64,000 nt of DNA, from contig CANMZP010000001.1 in NCBI GenBank assembly GCA_947502355.1, positions 124,001 through 188,000 of the forward strand, read 5' to 3'. Position 1 is the first letter of the stretch. Every line of letters begins with the position of its first letter. The notes under the pieces are model-generated. The model searched no databases. It was not told where the DNA came from and saw only the letters and a list, made by a program, of their open reading frames with translations. The DNA comes from an uncultured Thalassotalea sp. GTDB taxonomy: Bacteria; Pseudomonadota; Gammaproteobacteria; Enterobacterales; Alteromonadaceae. The translations under genes were made by a program, and so were the position numbers. Positions 8,256 through 16,186 of this stretch are shown piece by piece.

Positions 8256-9908
8256 TTAAGCCGAATCTTTATGCCATTGCTGGATCTTTCGATATAAGGT
8301 CGATGGACTAACCCCTAAAGCTTCAGCGGCTTGAACGACGTTTTCATTACAGCAATTAATGGCGTGCTCTATTGTTGTACGCTCTACACTGGCTAATGAT
8401 GGGATTGTCGAGGTGTCTGATATAGTGAGCTGGTCACCACTAGTGCTATCAACTTTATTCACTTCATCCACCTCAGGTAAATCACCTACTTTCGCCTGAA
8501 CATTCTCAGCTTCCAATGGCGTTGCTAATGAACCAGTTACTGAACCCTCTGAATTCGATACTGAACCTGCCGCTGAATTCGATACTGAAGATTGTGGCGG
8601 CGTCGAAACGGGTGTTGTTGACACAATGGTGTCATTTCCCTGCCCTTCTTCTTGCTTGCTCGCTGACTTTTGATTGCCTACATGCAACAGATCAGTTAAT
8701 TGCTCAACTGAAAGTTTTAACAAGGTCGCTAACGTTTGTTCATTGATCAGTGGTTCAGTTGAGATCACAACCGCACTGTAAATTAAGTTCTGTAATTGTC
8801 GTACATTACCCGGCCATTTGTATTGCTTTAGTAACACGATGGCCATATCGGTAAAACCATGAAATTTACGATCTTCAATTTGATTATACTTTTGCAAAAA
8901 CACTTTGGCGATTTGCACCACATCATCGCCACGCTCGCATAACGGTGGTAAATCAATAGGTAACACATTTAAACGATAATAAAGATCTTCACGTAACTTT
9001 TGCTCAGCAATGGCTTGCTCTGGCTCGCGATTGGTTGCGGAAATAAATCGAACATCAACTGTTTCTACCTTACCACTACCGACTTTGCTAAACGTGCCTG
9101 TTTGAATAAATCGCAGCAGTTTAGCTTGTAATAAGATGTCCATTTCACCAATTTCATCTAAAAATAATGTGCCATTATGAGCTAACGTTGCAGCGCCATC
9201 ACGACTGGAGTTCGCCCCAGAAAACGCACCTTTAACGTGGCCAAATATTTCCGACTCCATCAATTCAGCGGGTATAGCAGCGCAGTTTAAGGCAATAAGT
9301 TTGCCTTGAGTACGGCCACTTAAATCATGTAGAGCTTGAGCTGCAACTTCTTTACCACTACCACTCGGGCCGGTAATAAACACCGACGCTTTACTCGGCG
9401 CACATTGCTTGATCATTTGATATATGGTTTGCATCCGATCGCTCGAACCAATAAAGCCAGAAAAATTATCACTAAATACATTATTGTTATTTGACTCAAA
9501 CTCTTTTAACAAGGTTCTTTCAACCAAAGAACGTTGAAATTCAATCACTTGATTTAAGGTATTTAACAGCGCTTTATTGTCCCAAGGTTTATGCAAATAG
9601 CCCCAGACTTTCCCCTCATTTATCGCTGATAAGGTGTTATCAATATCGGTATATGCGGTTAAAATGATGCGAATGGTTTCAGGGGATATTTTTGATACTT
9701 TAGACAATAAAGTAATACCGTCCATGTTGGGCATATTGATATCAGAAATAATAATATCGATACGATTTTTCGCCATCAAGTCCAACGCTTCTTGACCACT
9801 TTGTGCTGTATAAATTTCGGCATCGAGCTTGCGAGTTACCCGCTTTAGTGCATCCAAAATCATTGGTTCATCATCGACAAACAGCAAACGGCTTTGTTGT
9901 TGGCTCAT
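8256..9908 (-). CDS. Sigma-54-dependent response regulator (receiver-AAA+-Fis HTH), likely activator of the EPS locus
   Basis: A 550-residue NtrC-type regulator. The receiver domain (1-125) has the acidic pair D12/D13, phospho-acceptor D56 and K107. The AAA+ domain has Walker A GPSGSGKE (180-187), the sigma-54-contacting loop GAFSGA (227-232, where GAFTGA is usual) and Walker B TLFLDEIG (247-254). The C-terminal Fis-type helix-turn-helix includes VVQAAEALGVSPSTLYRKI. A Ser/Thr/Glu-rich linker of about 100 residues (400-500) separates AAA+ and HTH, unusually long. It should open sigma-54 promoters when phosphorylated. No kinase is adjacent; the nearest is the H-NOX kinase. Six sigma-54 sites surround it. 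Whether it is equivalent to PrsR of other EPS loci cannot be decided. Confidence 0.92.
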   Translation of the reverse strand: MSQQQSRLLFVDDEPMILDALKRVTRKLDAEIYTAQSGQEALDLMAKNRIDIIISDINMPNMDGITLLSKVSKISPETIRIILTAYTDIDNTLSAINEGKVWGYLHKPWDNKALLNTLNQVIEFQRSLVERTLLKEFESNNNNVFSDNFSGFIGSSDRMQTIYQMIKQCAPSKASVFITGPSGSGKEVAAQALHDLSGRTQGKLIALNCAAIPAELMESEIFGHVKGAFSGANSSRDGAATLAHNGTLFLDEIGEMDILLQAKLLRFIQTGTFSKVGSGKVETVDVRFISATNREPEQAIAEQKLREDLYYRLNVLPIDLPPLCERGDDVVQIAKVFLQKYNQIEDRKFHGFTDMAIVLLKQYKWPGNVRQLQNLIYSAVVISTEPLINEQTLATLLKLSVEQLTDLLHVGNQKSASKQEEGQGNDTIVSTTPVSTPPQSSVSNSAAGSVSNSEGSVTGSLATPLEAENVQAKVGDLPEVDEVNKVDSTSGDQLTISDTSTIPSLASVERTTIEHAINCCNENVVQAAEALGVSPSTLYRKIQQWHKDSA

Positions 9909-10011
9909 ATTAATCTCATCATATTGTTATTTCATAAGCAGATAAATGCTAAGTAGAATAGGTACTTGCACTATGAGTTTAATGTAACAAGTTAATGAGC
10001 ATTTTGAAAAC

Positions 10012-10045
10012 AAAAAAGCCGAGTATTAATAGCTAACACTCGACT
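10012..10045 (-). terminator. Intrinsic terminator after the poly-Gly lipoprotein gene
   Basis: On the minus strand the stem AGTCGAGT...ACTCGGCT (one U-G pair) is followed by a run of six T. It lies 18 bp past the stop of the lipoprotein gene and separates the LruC-lipoprotein unit from the regulator gene downstream. Confidence 0.8.
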
Positions 10046-10062
10046 TTTTGTACTAGTAACGG

Positions 10063-10644
10063 CTAATTTAAGGCGAGAACAAAATAGTCCTGCTCACTTA
10101 TATCAACAATATGTTTATTATGGATCCCAAGTGAATTAATTTCGATAAGCAAATTATCAACAACTTGCGGGGCCTCAAAGGTAATTAAACCACTGCCATC
10201 ACTGTCAGTTTTTAATACCGTTATTAATGATTTTTCATAGACTTTGGGGTCATCCAAAGCAACAACACCGCTAGCGATTGCCGAAATATACACTAACGAG
10301 TCGGCAATGTTTTCACCGTTCAATGACTGTAAGTCGATGTCGAGTGTGATCTGTCGGTAACTGTCAAAATTAAAATCACTTTCAACATACAAGTCTAAAG
10401 ACGTTTCAGCCTCGTTGTTTAATTTTGCACCATCAGGGCTGTAATCCACAACCGATACAGTTGAACTTGAGCCCGCCGAGTTATCAGTATTCGTTTGAGT
10501 ATCGGTTGTCGCTAATTGGGCACTAGGGGCAGAAGTAGCGGCCTCACTAGAACCACCGCCTCCACCACCACAAGCACTCATTAAGCCCCAGAAGCTAAGA
10601 ATAACAAAGGCTGCAGTCATTTTTCTTACATTTATATTGCTCAT
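10063..10644 (-). CDS. Small secreted lipoprotein with poly-Gly anchor
   Basis: A 193-residue protein. The signal peptide ends in the lipobox LMSAC, with Cys25 followed by six glycines and a Ser/Thr/Asn-rich linker (to about 65). The pattern is typical of outer-membrane lipoproteins of marine gammaproteobacteria. The rest (70-193) looks like one beta-sandwich of about 120 residues with no motif I recognise. It follows the LruC gene by 11 bp and so is very probably co-transcribed with it. The pair may form or anchor extracellular matrix material, but this is inference from context. Function is unknown. Confidence 0.75.
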   Translation of the reverse strand: MSNINVRKMTAAFVILSFWGLMSACGGGGGGSSEAATSAPSAQLATTDTQTNTDNSAGSSSTVSVVDYSPDGAKLNNEAETSLDLYVESDFNFDSYRQITLDIDLQSLNGENIADSLVYISAIASGVVALDDPKVYEKSLITVLKTDSDGSGLITFEAPQVVDNLLIEINSLGIHNKHIVDISEQDYFVLALN

Positions 10645-10655
10645 AATTGTTATCC

Positions 10656-12326
10656 TTATTTAGTGTATGTGTGTTTTGCACGACCTGGAACTACATACCA
10701 GTCTTGTGCTTGTAAGCCGCTACTTTCTACCCATGTTTCAAATGCTGGATAAGCCCAAATAATATCAAGATACTCTTTCGGGTAAGCCCACGAGGCATTA
10801 ACCTTTATTGCCCATGGCAAATTATTTTCCGTTAAAAAATACCTTGATTGATCGGGAGTTGAAGTATCATCCGCTTTGCCAAACAGGGTTAAATCAAACA
10901 GATCGGTTGGTTCATATCCGGCAAAGTGAATTTCTTTACCTCGATTATTGGTACGGTAAATGAAGAAATCGATTGCTGAATGCAATAGGCTTGAAACCGG
11001 TGAGCTAAAATTAACATCTAACTCAAAGGGTACCGGATCAAATTTGCTACACTCGGCTACGGTATTAAAGTGACTGCATTTATCAGCTTCACCTGTGGCG
11101 GTAAACACATGCGTATCACTCCATAAGCTGATCACCACATCCTGTTGATTTTGCTCTGCTTGTTTATCAAAAACAGTACCATTAATCGTCAATGTACTGT
11201 CGCCAAATTTATTCGCGTCAGTATCAATAAGGCGTAACGCAAAGCCATTGTGATACGCTGCACCTCTGGCATCAATAAAACCAGACACTTTAAAGCCCGT
11301 AATTTGTGCCGCAGAGTTATAGATAACCTGTAACCGCTCACGGATCACTAAATCATTAAGATCATAATCACCAACATTTGGCCAGTTATCTTCAAACGCT
11401 AAAGTAACCCAAGAATCATTACTTGGAAAATAGCCACTAAATGCACGATTGTGATCATTAGGAAACTCATCTGCATCATCTAAAATACCATCGGCGTCAG
11501 AGTCATTAACGTCTGGAATTTCGGTTAACTCACCGGTTTCTAACGCTGTTGCGGGGGTAACTTTTACACTAAAAACCGCATCGTTAAAGTCGTTATCGCC
11601 CCAGGTTCGAGGTAAATCTTCAAAACCCAACACAACTTCTTCCACACCTTGGTCATACAATGCAACCATGTGCTGCTTTAAGATTTGAGTCGGTTCGTCA
11701 TTTAAATTAGATAATGAATAGTAATAAGGTGCTTTGTTGGTTTTAACGCCACTATCGTACCAAAAAGCATTGGCCGCAATAAAAAAGCCAATGCTCGTTC
11801 CACCATCAAACTTACCTAAACTTACGCGGTGACCATTTGCCAAGTGCGGGTAAGATAAATTAGGAAAGATTATAATTTCGTCCACTTGCTCAGGCCTAGT
11901 GGGAGGATTATTTGCATCGAAGGTAAAAAAGCCAAATGAGTTTTTGTAACCAGCACCTTCATGAATAAAGGTTATAAACACCTCAGCGTCGACGACACCC
12001 GGTTTAATCGTGATTGTCGCGCCATCATCGCCGGTTAGAAACGCCTCATTAATTTCGCTCTCAGGTAAAGCGTTTGAAATTGCTGTAAAAAACTCATTCG
12101 GATACTCGTCACGTGCCCAAACTAAATCGTCTGGCTTACCTGTATTTTGATTGTAACCTAAGGGCCATGGCATGCCAGAGAGAAAACTCCAAACATAGTC
12201 ACCATTGTCATTTTGATTGGTTGCGTGTGTACTTTGCATTAAAAATGCATTAAACAAAAAGAAGGTAAAAACAAAACGACCAAACGTTCTTAATGTTATT
12301 TTTTTACTGTGTTGGTATTGGCTCAT
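10656..12326 (-). CDS. LruC-domain secreted protein with DUF4114-like region
   Basis: A 556-residue exported protein with a signal peptide over about the first 35 residues. A DUF4114-like motif GFEDLPRTWGDNDFNDAVF lies at 234-252. A calcium-binding-like Asp-rich stretch (DVNDSDADGILDDADEFPND, 272-291) follows. The C-terminal half is an LruC domain, recognised by LAFEDNWPNVGDYDLNDLVI (309-328). LruC proteins are surface or secreted proteins of unknown function found in many marine bacteria. Its place between the regulator and glycosyltransferases, and the sigma-54 match upstream (12366-12380), suggest it is a matrix protein made together with the polysaccharide. It overlaps no gene; the lipoprotein gene follows by 11 bp. 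Confidence 0.85.
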   Translation of the reverse strand: MSQYQHSKKITLRTFGRFVFTFFLFNAFLMQSTHATNQNDNGDYVWSFLSGMPWPLGYNQNTGKPDDLVWARDEYPNEFFTAISNALPESEINEAFLTGDDGATITIKPGVVDAEVFITFIHEGAGYKNSFGFFTFDANNPPTRPEQVDEIIIFPNLSYPHLANGHRVSLGKFDGGTSIGFFIAANAFWYDSGVKTNKAPYYYSLSNLNDEPTQILKQHMVALYDQGVEEVVLGFEDLPRTWGDNDFNDAVFSVKVTPATALETGELTEIPDVNDSDADGILDDADEFPNDHNRAFSGYFPSNDSWVTLAFEDNWPNVGDYDLNDLVIRERLQVIYNSAAQITGFKVSGFIDARGAAYHNGFALRLIDTDANKFGDSTLTINGTVFDKQAEQNQQDVVISLWSDTHVFTATGEADKCSHFNTVAECSKFDPVPFELDVNFSSPVSSLLHSAIDFFIYRTNNRGKEIHFAGYEPTDLFDLTLFGKADDTSTPDQSRYFLTENNLPWAIKVNASWAYPKEYLDIIWAYPAFETWVESSGLQAQDWYVVPGRAKHTYTK

Positions 12327-12364
12327 ACATCATTCCTTTACAAATTAATTCTCAGTAACGGTAC

Positions 12365-12381
12365 TGCGAAAATTAAGCCAA
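12365..12381 (-). promoter_or_regulatory. Sigma-54 promoter match upstream of the LruC gene
   Basis: Minus strand: TTGG-CTTAATTT-TCGCA. GG and GC are 12 bp apart; one base differs from TTGC. It lies about 40 bp upstream of the LruC ATG (12326), where an AAGGA ribosome site is also present. The palindrome half-site at 12463-12479 lies about 85-110 bp further upstream. Confidence 0.5.
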
Positions 12382-12462
12382 CATTATTAACTCCTTTAAT
12401 TTCAAAAAGTTAAACACATAAAAGTAAAATACTTAACGCTATATTTGATAATTTAGAATGCG

Positions 12463-12479
12463 TTTTTCATTTTGCAAAT
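12463..12479. promoter_or_regulatory. Candidate activator site between two divergent sigma-54 promoters
   Basis: TTTTTCATTTTGCAAAT lies between the divergent LruC and glycosyltransferase genes, about 95 bp from each candidate -24/-12 site. The same core (TTTCATTTTGCAAA) occurs twice as an inverted pair at 15927-15967 and once at 13996-14011. The rest of 12327-12650 is AT-rich with no gene. Confidence 0.5.
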
Positions 12480-12570
12480 CCCTATAATCAGGGTTATAAA
12501 ATGCTCGTTTTACCTTACTAATATCCGACCACATATATTTAAGCCACTGTTTTTAAAGGTTTTATACAAT

Positions 12571-12587
12571 TAGGAATAGTAATTGCA
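12571..12587 (+). promoter_or_regulatory. Sigma-54 promoter match upstream of the 12651 glycosyltransferase
   Basis: TAGG-AATAGTAA-TTGCA, with GG and GC 12 bp apart. It differs from the -24 consensus only in the base before GG. The predicted start near 12598 lies upstream of the ribosome site AAGGA (12638-12642) and ATG 12651. The spacer AATAGTAA is nearly the same as that of the site at 14095. Confidence 0.55.
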
Positions 12588-12650
12588 GTTTACATTTATG
12601 GCCTACAAACCAAGCCACATGTTTATGGTGAGTTGAAAAGGATTGCGAAT

Positions 12651-13445
12651 ATGACAAAATTAGGCACAAAACACAGCCCTAACTACAAATGGCAAAACGA
12701 CTTAATTGCCAGCAATAAAACTGAATTGGGGCCAAAAAATTCAGATACGTTAGTCTTTAGCATTGCCTTAAATGGCTACCATTGGCTTTACCCTGAGCAC
12801 CTTGCCTCACATCATAATTATGCTAACAAGCATAATTATGATCACCTGCTTATTACTCAGCCATTCATATCAAAATTAGGAATGGAGTGTTGCTGGCTGA
12901 AAATGACGGTATTAAAAGCAGCTCTTTTACAAGGATATAAGAACGTGATGTTTATTGATGCTGATGCGATGATAAACCCGCATTGCCCGCCAATTAGCGC
13001 GGTTTTTAAACACGATAAGTATTTATATATGGCGCATGGGTATACCAAACGCTTTAATAGTGGCGTGATGATAGCTCGACAATCGGCTCTACTAATTCAT
13101 TGGTTAGATAAAGTCATTAATGCTCGATTTCAGCCGCTGCCAATGATCGACTCGACTGGATGGGGTGAAAATGGTCATATCATTTACTTTAGTAAACAAG
13201 TCGACTTTATTGAACAACTTGACCACCGCTGGAACAACACCTTTGATCTAAAGAAAATTGACTTTATCCGCCATTTTAGTGACGGTCCTTTGCGCAGCTC
13301 TTGGTATAAACGTGCTGCTCATTATGCGTTACGTCGAATGTCTAGTGTATATGCAAAGTACGCCAGAAAGCGAGGGCAAAAAAACGCTTCACAATTTGAT
13401 GTCCTAGAATTTGAAACAACAAAAATCCTCGCTAATTACTCATAA
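12651..13445 (+). CDS. Putative GT-A glycosyltransferase (GMA12/MNN10-like)
   Basis: A 264-residue protein when started at ATG 12651, which has AAGGA 8 nt upstream; a TTG at 12633 would add six residues but has no ribosome site. The segment YKNVMFIDADAMINP contains the DxD metal-nucleotide motif, and FNSGVMIARQS resembles the following conserved strand of galactosyl/mannosyl transferases of the GT34 type. WGENGHIIYF gives a further acidic pair. It probably transfers a sugar in EPS assembly; the donor is unknown. It is a single-gene unit with its own sigma-54 promoter match. Confidence 0.75.
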   Translation: MTKLGTKHSPNYKWQNDLIASNKTELGPKNSDTLVFSIALNGYHWLYPEHLASHHNYANKHNYDHLLITQPFISKLGMECCWLKMTVLKAALLQGYKNVMFIDADAMINPHCPPISAVFKHDKYLYMAHGYTKRFNSGVMIARQSALLIHWLDKVINARFQPLPMIDSTGWGENGHIIYFSKQVDFIEQLDHRWNNTFDLKKIDFIRHFSDGPLRSSWYKRAAHYALRRMSSVYAKYARKRGQKNASQFDVLEFETTKILANYS

Positions 13446-13484
13446 CAATGCCAGCGCTAAGGTAGCGTTGGCACTACGATTGGT

Positions 13485-13570
13485 ACTTAAAATTTCGAAT
13501 TGAGATTTGGAATTAGGGTTTGAGTTTGGGAATTAGGATTTAGGGTTTAGGAATTAAGAATTAGAATACA
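13485..13570. repeat. Low-complexity G/T-rich repeat (TTAGGGTTT/GGAATTAGG variants)
   Basis: The stretch contains repeated GGAATTAGG, TTAGGGTTT and GAGTTTGGGAATT variants. It lies in the 720-bp gap between the 12651 and 14165 genes. A second local repeat, three copies of a TTTAAACATTTGGG-like unit, sits at about 13885-13940. No gene is visible in this gap beyond the regulatory sites just before 14165. Confidence 0.6.
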
Positions 13571-13995
13571 AGGCTGATCGATATGGGTATTAAATCACCT
13601 AAATTTACATCGATTAGCCTTGCTATGGTTTCGAAAACGGTGCCCGCTCATTTGAATTGTTTCTTTAAAATGAAAATTAGTTAGAAAGTCCCCCCTTATT
13701 AGCCAAGCGAAATCAAAGACTATCTATATCGAACGGTTATAAATCTTTGTATAACCTTTTCCGGTTGCAAGCGGGTTGCAAGCGCTTATCAAAACAATTA
13801 ACTAAAGTGTTGATAGTTTGTATTCGTTCCCTCTTCCCTCTCATCATATTCACACATTTCAAATATCCCCGTATTTATTTTTCTATGTTTAAACATTTGG
13901 GTTTAAACATTTGGGTTTAAGCATCTGTTTTTAAACATCTGCGGTGGCTTTTTTATTTGGTTGATTTTCAAAATGATAAAGATTCGCATTATAAA

Positions 13996-14011
13996 TTTTC
14001 ATATTGCAAAT
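13996..14011. promoter_or_regulatory. Candidate activator site upstream of the 14165 gene
   Basis: TTTTCATATTGCAAAT differs by one base from the TTTTCATTTTGCAAAT core found at 12463 and 15952. It is about 85-100 bp upstream of the sigma-54 match at 14094, a normal enhancer distance. Confidence 0.45.
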
Positions 14012-14093
14012 TAAGCGAGCCAATCATCATCTAGATAAAAAAATAACACCATGAAGGTAAGATAAACCTCTGTATTTAATACATATTTAACAA

Positions 14094-14110
14094 TTGGAAT
14101 ACTAATTGCT
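14094..14110 (+). promoter_or_regulatory. Sigma-54 promoter match upstream of the WecG/TagA gene
   Basis: TTGG-AATACTAA-TTGCT, with GG (14096-14097) and GC (14108-14109) 12 bp apart and all eight conserved bases present. The predicted start near 14121 leaves about 45 nt of leader before ATG 14165, which has a GAGG ribosome site. Confidence 0.65.
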
Positions 14111-14164
14111 CTTTTATTATCAAACCCTAGATTTTTTAACCAAATAACTAGCCGAGGTAGAAAA

Positions 14165-15025
14165 ATGAGCAACATAACTTTTACTACAAACATAAATGCC
14201 ACAGTCAGTCGTCAGTCGATTCAAAGCAATAGTAAGCGAAAGATTTGTCGTTTGTTCGATTTACCAATTAACAATGTATCCATGGATAAAGCCATTCATT
14301 GGGTATTAACCCAACGTTTTAATTCACTTGCCAAACCGCAAGCATTAATGCCAGCCCAATCTCCAAATCTAGGTTTTTTCATTAATGTAAATTCAATCAA
14401 TTTAAGTTTTGAAATGCCTGGGTTTTATCACACATTGAAAAAAGCAGATTGCTTATTTGCCGATGGTGCCGGTATGCGGATGGCGTCAAATCATGTTGGC
14501 GATCCATTATTAGACAATGTTAATGGTACCGATATGTTGCCGAAACTCTGCTTAAAAGCCGCCAAAGAAAAACAATCCATTTACTTTCTTGGCTCAAGCC
14601 CTGGTGTTGCCAAAAAAGCGGCGAAACGATTAAAGAAAACCTATCCGGGCTTAAAAATAGCCGGCTATCAGCACGGTTATTTTGATCAACAAAACAATTC
14701 GCAAGTCATCAATAAGATTAACGCCGCTAAAGCCGACATTTTATTAGTCGCTTTAGGATCGCCAATTCAAGAGACTTGGCTAGTTGCCAACGCCGACAAA
14801 TTGCAATGTAAAACCGCATTGGCTGTAGGTGGTTTACTCGACTTTTATTCGGGTAATATACCTCGTGCACCTCTGTGGGTACGTAATTTAAGCCTTGAGT
14901 GGGTTTATCGTTTAATGCAAGAGCCACAAAAAAAGTTCAATCGTTACGTAATCGGCAACCCACTATTTTTGATCCGAACCTATTTATTTAAACGTGCCAA
15001 CAAGCCAATTCAGAGCTTGCAATAG
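14165..15025 (+). CDS. WecG/TagA/CpsF family glycosyltransferase (GT26)
   Basis: A 286-residue GT26 enzyme. Diagnostic segments are DCLFADGAGMRMAS, YFLGSSPGVAKKAAKRL, PGLKIAGYQHGYF, ADILLVALGSPIQETWL and AVGGLLDFYSGNIPRAP. The family adds N-acetyl-mannosaminuronic acid, ManNAc or similar sugars as the second residue on a polyprenyl-linked sugar. The neighbouring sugar-phosphate transferase at 15114 would supply that first sugar. The N-terminus is extended by about 35 residues relative to shorter members. The start has a GAGG ribosome site 8 nt upstream. It likely forms one unit with 15114. Confidence 0.92.
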   Translation: MSNITFTTNINATVSRQSIQSNSKRKICRLFDLPINNVSMDKAIHWVLTQRFNSLAKPQALMPAQSPNLGFFINVNSINLSFEMPGFYHTLKKADCLFADGAGMRMASNHVGDPLLDNVNGTDMLPKLCLKAAKEKQSIYFLGSSPGVAKKAAKRLKKTYPGLKIAGYQHGYFDQQNNSQVINKINAAKADILLVALGSPIQETWLVANADKLQCKTALAVGGLLDFYSGNIPRAPLWVRNLSLEWVYRLMQEPQKKFNRYVIGNPLFLIRTYLFKRANKPIQSLQ

Positions 15026-15113
15026 CGTTGTATTTATAAAGACAGTGGCTAATTAGCCGTAATGAAAAGTCAGTTAAAACAAAGTTAAAATTGAATACCG
15101 AGTGAGGAATAAC

Positions 15114-15851
15114 ATGAATAAATCAGCCGTACTTATAAATAAGTCTACATTTGTAAATAAATATACCTTGTTAAATACCCCTACATTTTTAGATAAAAAA
15201 AATGTCGTTCACCTAAAGCAGCAACAAACGAGCGAGTATGACGATAAAACGAAATCGGGGATCCCAATGTTTTTACAACAGCTTGCTGCCATTTCAATAT
15301 TGCTAATCGCCAGTCCTTTCCTTGGTATTATCGCTTTGTGTATTTATCTTGAAAGCCCAGGAAAGGTTATTTTTTCACAAATTCGCATTGGCCAAAATGG
15401 CCGTCACTTTAAATTTTATAAGTTTCGTTCAATGTTTTTAGCCAGTGATAAACGCTATAAACTCCCCGACCCAAGCCAAAGTAACCGTGATGGGATCTGT
15501 GAAAAGTTCATCAATGATCCACGTATTACCAAAGTCGGTAAATTTATTCGTAAGTACTCAATTGATGAGTTACCACAATTATTTAATGTGATCATTGGCG
15601 ACATGACCCTCGTTGGGCCAAGACCTGCCCTTGCTTGCGAGAGTTATCAGTACACTCATCAACAATTTAAACGCCTTGCCTGTAAACCTGGGTTAACCGG
15701 CTTATGGCAAGTATCTGGTAGAGCCGACACCAGTTTTGATGAGCAAATCGATTTAGATTTACGCTACATTAACCAGCAATCAATTTTCTTCGACATTAAA
15801 ATATTATTTGCCACCATTCCAGCCGTGTTATTGGCTAAAGGGGCTTATTAA
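15114..15851 (+). CDS. Initiating undecaprenyl-phosphate sugar-phosphate transferase (WbaP/WcaJ-type catalytic domain)
   Basis: A 245-residue protein from ATG 15114; a GTG at 15102 is in frame but overlaps the likely ribosome site GTGAGG. One membrane helix (about residues 58-80) precedes the catalytic domain, with FKFYKFRSM, DELPQLFNVIIGDMTLVGPRPAL and KPGLTGLWQVSGR. This is the monotopic form of the polyprenyl-phosphate hexose-1-phosphate transferases, lacking the N-terminal four-helix domain. It loads the first sugar on undecaprenyl phosphate at the inner membrane and so starts repeat-unit assembly. The donor (glucose, galactose or another) cannot be told from sequence. Confidence 0.92.
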   Translation: MNKSAVLINKSTFVNKYTLLNTPTFLDKKNVVHLKQQQTSEYDDKTKSGIPMFLQQLAAISILLIASPFLGIIALCIYLESPGKVIFSQIRIGQNGRHFKFYKFRSMFLASDKRYKLPDPSQSNRDGICEKFINDPRITKVGKFIRKYSIDELPQLFNVIIGDMTLVGPRPALACESYQYTHQQFKRLACKPGLTGLWQVSGRADTSFDEQIDLDLRYINQQSIFFDIKILFATIPAVLLAKGAY

Positions 15852-15859
15852 TTGGTGAA

Positions 15860-15920
15860 TCAAAATCTATGAAAGGTAATCAATGAATCACAATCTATGA
15901 AAGACCATCTATGAAAGAGA
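15860..15920 (+). repeat. Three copies of an ATCTATGAAAG repeat
   Basis: Three copies of ATCTATGAAAG (with flanking AATCA) lie just past the stop of the sugar-phosphate transferase. They precede the inverted activator sites at 15927-15967. Their role is unknown. Confidence 0.6.
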
Positions 15921-15926
15921 ATGCTA

Positions 15927-15967
15927 ATTTGCAAAATGAAAGCTTAATGAGTTTCATTTTGCAAAAT
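15927..15967. promoter_or_regulatory. Inverted pair of candidate activator sites (ATTTGCAAAATGAAA / TTTCATTTTGCAAAAT)
   Basis: Two 15-16 bp half-sites face each other with a 10-bp spacer (GCTTAATGAG), making a large interrupted palindrome. It lies about 170-210 bp upstream of the sigma-54 match at 16135, the usual range for an enhancer of an NtrC-type activator. Single copies of the half-site occur at 12463 and 13996. The remainder of 15852-16186 is A-rich and has no gene. Confidence 0.6.
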
Positions 15968-16133
15968 ACAAATCCGTCTTATTACTTCCTTAAGCATAAT
16001 TAAAAAACACTCAACCTCAAACAGCCTCGAGATGAAATAAAACTAAAGTGAATTAAAATTAAGAATTTATAAAACAACAACTTAAAAGAAAACATAAAAC
16101 AAACAAAAACACCTAAAGGTTATTTTTTTGCTA

Positions 16134-16150
16134 TTGGCTTGCTTATTGCA
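16134..16150 (+). promoter_or_regulatory. Sigma-54 promoter match upstream of the export operon
   Basis: TTGG-CTTGCTTA-TTGCA with GG at 16136-16137 and GC at 16148-16149, all conserved bases present. Transcription would start near 16161, so the upstream TTG codon at 16139 cannot be the translation start and ATG 16187 (AAGGA at 16174-16178) is favoured. This promoter would drive the Wza-, Wzz- and Wzy-like genes. Confidence 0.7.
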
Positions 16151-16186
16151 ACTTCAAAGATAGAGCAAGGTAATAAGGACTTAATC

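Noticed and set aside
14011-14202. 63-residue open frame on the minus strand
   Set aside because: It overlaps the start and promoter region of the WecG-like gene and has no ribosome site; composition is Phe/Leu/Val-rich.
16139-16186. TTG start for the Wza-like gene
   Set aside because: The codon lies within the sigma-54 promoter match and has no ribosome site; ATG 16187 has AAGGA at the right distance.
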